Of a stretch of DNA of 64,000 bases, positions 57,025 through 64,000 are shown one piece after another. The position numbers and the translations under genes were made by a program. Under the pieces are notes generated by a model that was given only the letters and a program-made list of their open reading frames with translations, ran no database searches and was not told the origin of the DNA. Source of the stretch: Stenotrophomonas sp. ESTM1D_MKCIP4_1 (GTDB taxonomy: Bacteria > Pseudomonadota > Gammaproteobacteria > Xanthomonadales > Xanthomonadaceae); NCBI RefSeq assembly GCF_003086895.1, contig NZ_CP026004.1:3322731-3386730 (forward strand), given 5' to 3'. Within the stretch, counting starts at the first letter, position 1, and every line of letters begins with the position of its first letter.

Positions 57025-57993
57025 ATGGCCGTGGATGCTGCAGGCCAGCGGGCGCTGTCGCCACGCGTACTGGAACAGGCCGCCGACTGGCTGATGCGCC
57101 TGCACGAGGACGGCAATGCCCTGCAGCGCGCGCAGTGGCAGCGCTGGCACGATGCCGACCCCGACCATGCGCGTGCCTGGCAGCGTGCGGAACGGTTGCT
57201 GGCACTGAGTGGCCAGGTGCCCCCTGCCCTCGCCCACGGCGCCCTGCAGCGCCCGGCGTCGCCAGGACGCCGCGCCGTGCTGCGCAGCATCGCCGCCCTG
57301 CTGGTCGCGCCGCTGGGTGGCTGGCTTGCGTGGCGCCTGTACGACGATGCCGCCTGGGATGCCAGCGTGCGTACCGCCGTGGGCGAACGCCGCCGCCACA
57401 TGCTGGACGATGGCAGCGTGCTGCAGCTGGACACCGACACCGCCGTGGACATCGCCTTCGATGGCCAGCAGCGCCTGCTGCGGCTGCGGCGCGGCCAGGT
57501 GCTGGTGGAGACGGCGACCGATCCGCATCGGCCTGCGCGGCCGTTCCGGGTCGCTACGCCGCAGGGCATGCTGCAGGCACTCGGCACCCGCTTCAGCGTG
57601 CGCCTGTTCACCGAGGACGCGCTTCTAGTGGTGCAGCGGGGGGCAGTGCGCATTGACATCGGCACACTTCAGCGCCAGGTTGATGCCGGGCAGCAGCTGC
57701 GCTGGAGCCAGCAGTCGCTGCCCCCGCCACAGCCGGCCAGCGCCGGTGTGGACGCCTGGACCCACGGCATGCTGGTGGCCGATTCCCTGCCACTGCAGCA
57801 ACTGGTGCAGGAACTGGGCCGCTATCACCGCCGTTGGCTGCGCGTGGACCCGGCCATCGCCGCCCTGCCCGTGTCCGGTGCCTACCCGCTGGATGACCTG
57901 GACCGCAGCCTGTCGATGATCGCGGCGACCTACGCCGTGCACGTCCAGCAGGGCCTGTGGACCCAGCTGCGACCCGCCGATACGCGCGGATGA
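57025..57993 (+). CDS. FecR-family anti-sigma/signal transducer
   Basis: 322 aa inner-membrane protein. N-terminal cytoplasmic DUF4880-like domain (AADWLMRLHEDGNALQRAQW), a TM helix near 93-108 (VLRSIAALLVAPLGGWLAW), a FecR domain (GERRRHMLDDGSVLQLDTDTA), and a C-terminal STN-like region. Relays receptor occupancy to the sigma factor. Confidence 0.92.
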   Translation: MAVDAAGQRALSPRVLEQAADWLMRLHEDGNALQRAQWQRWHDADPDHARAWQRAERLLALSGQVPPALAHGALQRPASPGRRAVLRSIAALLVAPLGGWLAWRLYDDAAWDASVRTAVGERRRHMLDDGSVLQLDTDTAVDIAFDGQQRLLRLRRGQVLVETATDPHRPARPFRVATPQGMLQALGTRFSVRLFTEDALLVVQRGAVRIDIGTLQRQVDAGQQLRWSQQSLPPPQPASAGVDAWTHGMLVADSLPLQQLVQELGRYHRRWLRVDPAIAALPVSGAYPLDDLDRSLSMIAATYAVHVQQGLWTQLRPADTRG

Positions 57994-58023
57994 CACTTTT
58001 TCCCATTTCGGGGGGCAGAGGGA

Positions 58024-60855
58024 ATGAAACCTCTTATCCCTCCCCTCTCCATGCCCATGAACTCCAATCGCCTGCGCGTGAGCCTGCTGGCCGCCGCCCT
58101 CGTTGCCACCCCCGTATTCGCCCAGACCGCAGCTGACGCGCCTGCGGCAGTACCCGCCACGGCCGCGCCGCTGGGCAACGCGTTGAGCAGCTTCGCCGCC
58201 GAACGCGGGGTTGCCCTGTCCTTCGACCCTGCACTGACCCGCGGCCGCCAGGCCGCACCTGCGGCGGCAGGGCTGGATGTGGACGCTGGCTTTGCCGCGC
58301 TGCTGCAGGGCAGCGGCCTGCGTGCGGTCCGCCGCGCCGATGGCAGCTACACGCTGCAGGCCGCCCCCGCGCCAGCGTCGACGGTGCGCCAGATGCGCCC
58401 GCTGCGGGTCGGCAGCGTTGCCTCGCGCGACTTCCTGTACGCCGAAGGCATGACCCTGGACCAGGACTACCTGCAGGGCTACGCCAAGGGCAACGGAGAC
58501 CTGGGCTCCCTGCTGCGCATCAACCCCGCCGTGCAGTTCAGCAATACCGGCTGGAGCGCGCGCAACGGCGGTGAAATCCGCCCGGTGGACTTCTCCATCA
58601 ACGGCGCGCCGTTCTACCAGAACCTGTTCCTCATCGACGGTGCGAACTTCAACAACGATCTCGACCCAGCCAGCAACGCAGCGCCCGGCCACAACGGCGA
58701 TGCGTACTCGACCATCAACGTCCCCAGCGCCGCACAGGGCATCACCGTCGATCCGGACCTGCTGGAGAAGGTCACCATCTATGACAGCAACGTGCCTGCG
58801 GCGTACGGCGGTTTCACCGGCGGCGTGATCGATGCCACCAGCCGCACGGCCGGTGAAAGCCTGTCGGGCAAGGTGTGGTTCCGCATGGCCCGATCGGCGT
58901 GGAACGAGCTGATCATGAATCCCGGCCAGGCCGAGAATTACGAAGAGTCGGCCCAGCCGAGCTTCCAGCAGGAGTATGACAAGTACAAGTTGGGCGCGCG
59001 TCTGGAAGGGCGCACGCGCAATGGCATCGGACTGATCGGCACCGTCACCCGCACCCGCTCGGAGATCCCGCTGCGTGCCTACAGCGCCGGCAAGGTGAGC
59101 CCGACCGATGACTTCAAGCGCACGCAGGTACGCGAAACCACGGCGGCGAGTCTGGCGGCGGACTGGAACAACGGTGAAGGCCTGCAGCTGCGGGCAAACG
59201 TAAGCTACTCGCCCACCGACGACACCTACTTCGTGGTCAACACGCGCAATGCCTGGTTCAACCTCAAGTCCGGCGGCCCGGTGGTATCACTGCGCGCCGA
59301 CTACGATACCGGCACGTGGTCGTTCGGCAACGCACTGACCTACAGCGACCTGGAAAGCTCGCGCAGCAGCGACTACGACTACTACAAACTCTGGGCCCGT
59401 TCAGAAGAGAAGGACTGGGGTGTCAACACCTACAGCCAGGAAGGCAGCTGGGGCAATGTCGACCAGCATGACCGCAAGATCGGCTACCGGTTTTCCGCCA
59501 GCCGCGAGCGCTTCCAGTGGGGCGCCACCGAACATCACCTGACCTTCGGTGCGGGCGTACAGCGACGCGATGCCGCCTATGAGCGGCTGAACGATCACTA
59601 CAACTACCAGGCGCCGACGGCGACCACGAGCTGCATGTTGAGCACCGGCGTGGAAGACACCGACTCCTGCTCGCTGTCGCCGGTCTTCACGCGCACCTCG
59701 GCCCTGGTGGCCGGACAGGGGCAGTACTTCAGCAAGCTGGTGCTCTACCATGCAGGCGCTTTCAAGGTGTCCGGCACCGAGTGGGATGCCTACCTGCAGG
59801 ATGACATCCGCATCGGCAATTTCAGCCTGCGCCCGGGCGTGCGCCTGGACCGCAATGATTTCTGGAAGGGCACCACGCTCTCGCCGCGCTTTGCCGCGTC
59901 GTGGGACATCGGCGGCACCGGCAACAGCGTGCTGAGCGTTGGCCGCAACCGCTACTATGGACGCAATTTCTTCACCTATCTGCTGAGCGAAGGCCGCGAA
60001 GCCCTGCAGGAAGAGCGCAACCGCACCAGCAGCGCCACCCCATGGGACAGCATCGTGGGCACGCGCGCGACCACAGCCAATCGCTTGGCCGACCTGGATA
60101 CGCCGTACACCGATGAATGGTCGGTGGCGTGGCGCCAGCAGTTCGCCGGCCTGGACATCAACGTCAAGTACGTCGACCGCAGAAACCGTGGCGACATCGT
60201 CCGCAAGCGCATCACCGATTCCTACGACACGACCGTGTACAAGACGGCGCTGTACGAATATGCCAACGCGGGACGCAGCAGCAGCGGCACCTACACGCTT
60301 TCGGTATCGCCGCAGGAACCGCTGACGGTGTGGGGCACGCGGTCCACCGCGCAGCTGGCCCTTGACCACACCGAATCCAGGCGCAGCTACAACACCTATG
60401 AAGACGCCACCACCGCCACATTGATCGGCGACTTCTACGAGCTGGTCAGCTACCACGGCAACGCCATCCATCGCTACGATCTGCCTGCCCGCGACTACGT
60501 GCGCCCGTGGTCGGCGCGTCTGGCGACCCGCACCGAGATTCCTGCCGCCGGGCTGACCTGGTCCAACTTCTTCAGTTTCCGCGCAGGGTACGAGGGTCTG
60601 CTGAAGACGAGCCAGTACGAACAGCATGGCGATGACCTGCTGGTGGTCTATGAGGACGTGCGCAACCCCAGCGGCTGGACGTGGGACACGACCCTGCAGT
60701 ACGCCTTTGCAGTACGGGCCAACCAGGAAGCCTACGTGCGGGTGGAAGTACAGAACGTACTCAACCGCAGCAACCGCATCACCGGCACCGCACCGACGAC
60801 TACCTATTACGAACCCGGTCGCAGCTACTGGCTGGAACTGGGCTACTCGTTCTGA
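58024..60855 (+). CDS. FecA-type TonB-dependent transducer receptor with STN domain
   Basis: 943 aa. Signal peptide, then an N-terminal STN signalling domain at about 45-115 (LSSFAAERGVALSFDPAL), a plug (VDFSINGAPFYQNLFLIDGA) and a long barrel ending SYWLELGYSF. The STN domain and the position after FecI/FecR predict that substrate binding induces its own transcription. The ligand, iron chelate or other metal, is unknown. The start is 58024, but ATGs at codons 10 and 12 are also possible. Confidence 0.92.
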   Translation: MKPLIPPLSMPMNSNRLRVSLLAAALVATPVFAQTAADAPAAVPATAAPLGNALSSFAAERGVALSFDPALTRGRQAAPAAAGLDVDAGFAALLQGSGLRAVRRADGSYTLQAAPAPASTVRQMRPLRVGSVASRDFLYAEGMTLDQDYLQGYAKGNGDLGSLLRINPAVQFSNTGWSARNGGEIRPVDFSINGAPFYQNLFLIDGANFNNDLDPASNAAPGHNGDAYSTINVPSAAQGITVDPDLLEKVTIYDSNVPAAYGGFTGGVIDATSRTAGESLSGKVWFRMARSAWNELIMNPGQAENYEESAQPSFQQEYDKYKLGARLEGRTRNGIGLIGTVTRTRSEIPLRAYSAGKVSPTDDFKRTQVRETTAASLAADWNNGEGLQLRANVSYSPTDDTYFVVNTRNAWFNLKSGGPVVSLRADYDTGTWSFGNALTYSDLESSRSSDYDYYKLWARSEEKDWGVNTYSQEGSWGNVDQHDRKIGYRFSASRERFQWGATEHHLTFGAGVQRRDAAYERLNDHYNYQAPTATTSCMLSTGVEDTDSCSLSPVFTRTSALVAGQGQYFSKLVLYHAGAFKVSGTEWDAYLQDDIRIGNFSLRPGVRLDRNDFWKGTTLSPRFAASWDIGGTGNSVLSVGRNRYYGRNFFTYLLSEGREALQEERNRTSSATPWDSIVGTRATTANRLADLDTPYTDEWSVAWRQQFAGLDINVKYVDRRNRGDIVRKRITDSYDTTVYKTALYEYANAGRSSSGTYTLSVSPQEPLTVWGTRSTAQLALDHTESRRSYNTYEDATTATLIGDFYELVSYHGNAIHRYDLPARDYVRPWSARLATRTEIPAAGLTWSNFFSFRAGYEGLLKTSQYEQHGDDLLVVYEDVRNPSGWTWDTTLQYAFAVRANQEAYVRVEVQNVLNRSNRITGTAPTTTYYEPGRSYWLELGYSF

Positions 60856-60892
60856 GTCTGCGGCCCGGCGGCAATCTGCCGGGCCATTGCCG

Positions 60893-62020
60893 ATGAAACG
60901 TCCGCATCCCTTGCGCCTGGCCCTGCCCGTCGCTGCCCTGTTGCTGGGCGGCGCGGGCATGCCTGCGCCCGCGCAGGACACGCCCTGCCCCGAGGTGCTG
61001 CCCGCACGTCCGGAAAGCGCCTGCCTGCGCACGCTCTACAGCAGCCCCAGCACGCGCTGGCCCGCGCCGGAAGTCGAGCCCGGCGTGGCCTGGCAGGAAC
61101 TGGCGCCGCTGCCGGCACCGGTGGATCCGGCGGACAATCCATCAACGCCGGCCAAGGTCGCGCTGGGGCGTCGGCTGTTCTTCGATCCGGTGTTGTCGAA
61201 GTCGCGGCAACTGGCCTGTGCCAGCTGCCACGACCCTGACCTGGGCTGGGCCGATGGCCGCCGGGTGTCATTCGGCCACGATCGCCAGGCCGGCCGTCGC
61301 AACGCACCGAGCGTGGCCGCCAGCGCACATGTGGCACCGCTGTTCTGGGATGGCCGCGCCGCCACGCTGGAAGACCAGGCGCTGCATCCCATCGCCGATC
61401 CCATCGAAATGGGTTTCACTACCCAGGGTGCCGTGCGCCGCCTGCGCCGTGACGCGTCCTACCGTCGTGATTTCAACGAGGTCTTCGCGCAGCCGCGCAT
61501 CGACGCCGCCCAGCTCGGCCAGGCCATCGCCGCCTTCGAGCGCAGCCTGTCACCGCGCAGCAGCCGCTTTGATCGCTTCCTGCGTGGCAATGCGCGCGCA
61601 CTGGACGATGCCCAGCTGCGTGGCCTGCACCTGTTCCGCACCCAGGCCGGCTGCATGAACTGCCACAACGGCGCGGCGCTGACCGACAACGGCTTCCACA
61701 ACCTGGGCCTGCATTTCCACGGTCGCCCACGGCAGGACCTGGGCCGCTACGAAGTCACCGGCGATCCCGCCGACAGCGGCCGCTTCCGCACGCCCTCGCT
61801 GCGTGGCGTGGCCAACACGGCGCCCTACATGCACAACGGGTTGATCCCGCGCCTGTCGGGCGTGCTGGCGTTCTACAACGTGGGCGGCGCACGCCCGCGG
61901 GCACCGGCCTCGCTGCCACCGGGTGCGGCGCCGTTCCCGGAGCCTGATCCGCTGCTGCGGCCGCGCGGGCTGAGCCGCCAGGATCTGCAGGACATAGAAG
62001 CGTTCCTGCAGACCCTGTAA
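60893..62020 (+). CDS. Di-haem peroxidase (CCP/MauG family)
   Basis: 375 aa, exported. Signal peptide ends near MPAPAQ (about residue 28). Two haem c sites: CASCH at 109-113 and CMNCH at 254-258. Distal residues in NAPSVAASAHVAPLFWDGR and TPSLRGVANTAPYMHNG are typical of bacterial cytochrome c peroxidases. It directly follows the TonB receptor, so its redox action may serve that receptor's substrate; this is inference. Confidence 0.9.
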   Translation: MKRPHPLRLALPVAALLLGGAGMPAPAQDTPCPEVLPARPESACLRTLYSSPSTRWPAPEVEPGVAWQELAPLPAPVDPADNPSTPAKVALGRRLFFDPVLSKSRQLACASCHDPDLGWADGRRVSFGHDRQAGRRNAPSVAASAHVAPLFWDGRAATLEDQALHPIADPIEMGFTTQGAVRRLRRDASYRRDFNEVFAQPRIDAAQLGQAIAAFERSLSPRSSRFDRFLRGNARALDDAQLRGLHLFRTQAGCMNCHNGAALTDNGFHNLGLHFHGRPRQDLGRYEVTGDPADSGRFRTPSLRGVANTAPYMHNGLIPRLSGVLAFYNVGGARPRAPASLPPGAAPFPEPDPLLRPRGLSRQDLQDIEAFLQTL

Positions 62021-62026
62021 CGGTGG

Positions 62027-63379
62027 TCAGCCGCCGGCGGGCGGCGCGGCAACCGGCTTCGACGGCAGCAATGGCGCCGCCGCCGCAACGGCTACCGGGC
62101 AACCGTAGGTACCGGCTACGTCCACATACAGGCTGTAGCGCTGGGTCGCGGCAACGCCCACGCGCCAGTCCGGGTTGAACAGGGGATTCGGCCCCGGTGC
62201 CAGGCCCATGTCCAACGGCAGGTTCAGTACTTCCCCGCCGATCATCACCGGTGTCGTGACCTCGATGTACTCGATGTCTTCGCTGCCTTCGGTGGTGATC
62301 ACGTTCTTGCGCCGCACGGCTGACGCTGGCGGCCGGGAAGGCAGCACGCCACGCGCCTGGAAGGCGCCGTTGAAGCCGGTGTCCACCTTGACCAGCACGT
62401 TCTGCTTGCCGGCGCGGATCGGATAACGGACATCGTACGCATCACCCCACAGCGTCGACAGCGTGGCCATCCGCCGCGTGCACGGCACCGGGGTGGACGC
62501 GGCCTGGATCACCAGCGCGTCCTTGTTGATGCGCACCCGGCCCAGCGCGCGCAGCACGTCCAGACCGATGCGAGGCAGGTCGTCCTGGCCCAGCACCGCG
62601 AACGAGACATCGCGCACCGCCACGCCGCCGATGTCCAGCTCGACCGGTGCCGCCAGCGCATACAGCTGGCCGGGCTTGCCATCGACCGCCATGAAACCTT
62701 CGGTGAGCTTCAGCCCCAGCTCGGCCGCCAGCGCACGCCCGATGCGCGAGTGCGCCGCGCCGCTGTCCAGATGCACGCGCAGCTCGCGCTCACCGGCCGC
62801 AGCGCGCAGTTTCAAGCTGAGCGTCGGCAGTTCGTTGTTCAACTGCAGGGGCACACTGATGTCACTGCCAGGTGCCTGCGCCACCATGGCGTTGCGCGGC
62901 CAGGCGGTAAACCGCTCGAAATGCGGTTCGCTGATGCCGGCCAGATGGATGTCGCCCACCTGGCCTTTCAGCATCGGCCGGATATCACGCTCCAGCAGCG
63001 TACGAACCTGCAGCATCTGCGTTGCCCACCCGGCGATATCGCCCTGCAGGAGCAGATTGCCGGCCAGGGTGGCCGAACACAGGTACTCGACCCCTTTCAC
63101 ACTGTCGGCCGGTTCACTGGCCACGCCTTTCAGGCACTCCTGGGCCGCCAGGCTGGAGCGGTCCAGCTCACCGCGCACGCGGTAGAAACCGGCCTGGCCC
63201 AGCTTGCCTTTCACCCCCGGCATCCTGCCCAAGGTCTGAAGTCTGCCCAGTTCGGCAAGGCGCACGCCGCGGGTGTAGCCATAGGGGTCGTTCAATTCGC
63301 CATCGCGCGTGTCCACGGTCGCAGCCGATGCCACTGCCGTGGCGAACAACGCACTCACTCCCAACCACACTGGATGCAT
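62027..63379 (-). CDS. Periplasmic tandem retropepsin-like aspartic protease
   Basis: 450 aa, with signal peptide (cleavage near VASAA, residue 20). Two retropepsin-like domains: catalytic motif LDSGAAHS at Asp205 and VDTGFNGAF at Asp333. A helical N-terminal domain (about 25-160) with TPR-like character precedes them. Two Asp motifs in one chain could form an intramolecular pseudo-dimer. It is convergent with the peroxidase gene. Function unknown. Confidence 0.85.
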   Translation of the reverse strand: MHPVWLGVSALFATAVASAATVDTRDGELNDPYGYTRGVRLAELGRLQTLGRMPGVKGKLGQAGFYRVRGELDRSSLAAQECLKGVASEPADSVKGVEYLCSATLAGNLLLQGDIAGWATQMLQVRTLLERDIRPMLKGQVGDIHLAGISEPHFERFTAWPRNAMVAQAPGSDISVPLQLNNELPTLSLKLRAAAGERELRVHLDSGAAHSRIGRALAAELGLKLTEGFMAVDGKPGQLYALAAPVELDIGGVAVRDVSFAVLGQDDLPRIGLDVLRALGRVRINKDALVIQAASTPVPCTRRMATLSTLWGDAYDVRYPIRAGKQNVLVKVDTGFNGAFQARGVLPSRPPASAVRRKNVITTEGSEDIEYIEVTTPVMIGGEVLNLPLDMGLAPGPNPLFNPDWRVGVAATQRYSLYVDVAGTYGCPVAVAAAAPLLPSKPVAAPPAGG

Positions 63380-63446
63380 CGAGGTTACTCCTGTCTACCC
63401 GATCCCGACCCTACCACGCTGGCGATGACATCTTCCGCTGTGGCGA

Positions 63447-64000
63447 TCAGCCGCGTGTGATCGAACTGCGGATCGCGCGCAGTTGCTGCTTCACCGCACG
63501 CTCCTGCGTGGCATCCATGCGCAGCAGGGCCTTCTGCCCCACCGATCGCGACTGCAGATCGGGATCGGCGAAGCGATAGCGGCCACGCTCATCACGTGCC
63601 ACCGCGATCGGCCGCGCCGGTTCCGGGGTTTCCAGCAGATGATCGATCACCGCCACCAGGCGGTCGTTGAAGTAGCCCTGCGGCCGCCCGAGGTCGACGT
63701 AGGCCTGCTGGATGAGCGGATAGAAGCGCTTGTACGCCGTGCCCGCGGCAGCGGGGTCAAGCGCGGTGAACGCCTGCACATAGGGCGCGTAGCGCGCCGC
63801 GTTGCCTGCGGCGATCTGCTCGCCGTTCTCGCCGGCTTCCACCTGCAGGCCGCCGGGCAGCGGCCGCGTGGCCAGGGCCGACGGCGGCACGCTGGTCTTG
63901 TCCAGGTTGTCGACGTGAGTGACCAGGCGTTGGATCAGGTGGTCACGCAGCAGCAGCGCCAGTCCACTTTCGCCCTGGAACAGGCCACTCAGCGCGGTCC
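63447..64000 (-). CDS. DUF3014 protein (5' part outside window)
   Basis: About 184 C-terminal residues are visible (to the stop at 63447). It includes LLRDHLIQRLVTHVDNLDKT, ARYAPYVQAFTALDPAAAG, YPLIQQAYVDLGRPQGYFND and VIDHLLETPEP, matching DUF3014. Full-length relatives carry an N-terminal TM helix, which would lie right of the window. Function unknown. Confidence 0.85.
   Translation of the reverse strand, partial: TALSGLFQGESGLALLLRDHLIQRLVTHVDNLDKTSVPPSALATRPLPGGLQVEAGENGEQIAAGNAARYAPYVQAFTALDPAAAGTAYKRFYPLIQQAYVDLGRPQGYFNDRLVAVIDHLLETPEPARPIAVARDERGRYRFADPDLQSRSVGQKALLRMDATQERAVKQQLRAIRSSITRG

Overview
The window reads as chromosomal DNA of a high-GC gammaproteobacterium of the Xanthomonadaceae, most likely the Stenotrophomonas maltophilia complex. 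The pointers are a Tat-exported class A L2-type beta-lactamase divergent from ampR, many GTAG-headed palindromic REPs of the kind known in S. maltophilia as SMAG elements, a fused glucosylglycerol-phosphate synthase/phosphatase beside a YcaD-like MFS gene, and a tolQRAB-pal-cpoB-queE-queC block next to ruv genes. Species is inference; family level is secure.

Region 1 (1-13869) is the right part of a prophage. A leftward operon runs Cro/YdaS-like, 87-aa orphan, CII-like, two orphans, P4-type TOPRIM primase-helicase, inverted repeat array (candidate origin), Nu1-like small terminase and GpA-like large terminase (cut by the window edge). A CI-like S24 repressor and a lipoprotein read rightward. 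A second rightward operon of small, mostly unrecognised, overlapping genes ends in an excisionase-like gene and a tyrosine integrase. Two nearly identical operator pairs (6447-6485 and 7632-7670) flank the repressor and lipoprotein block.

Region 2 (13870-17527) lies between the integrase and tRNA-Lys(TTT). It has visibly lower GC and one compact leftward operon: ribbon-helix-helix protein, two-TM protein, Ser/Thr kinase, TPR-like protein. No known system is recognised; prophage cargo or defence is a reasonable hypothesis. The tRNA-Lys 3' end faces the island and is the probable attachment site.

Region 3 (17528-18532) is a tandem array of 14 copies of a SMAG-type palindrome at exactly 66-bp period.

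Region 4 (18533-34757) is housekeeping, all leftward: queC, queE, cpoB, pal, tolB, tolA, tolR, tolQ, ybgC, ruvB, kup, ruvA, ruvC, yebC, an alpha/beta hydrolase, a GNAT, an acidic-tail protein and aspS. Tol-Pal works in envelope constriction, RuvABC in Holliday junction processing, QueC/QueE in preQ0 synthesis.

Region 5 (34917-53528) is mixed envelope, transport, osmoprotection and resistance: DUF3011 secreted protein, lipoprotein, ArnT-like glycosyltransferase, cation/proton antiporter, MFS plus ggpPS, blaL2/ampR, ABC-F protein, TonB receptor, YbaL-type antiporter and a MetY-like enzyme.

Region 6 (53689-64000) holds clpB with a sigma-32-like promoter, then a FecI/FecR/TonB-receptor/di-haem peroxidase cluster behind a Fur-like box, a tandem retropepsin-like protein and a partial DUF3014 protein.
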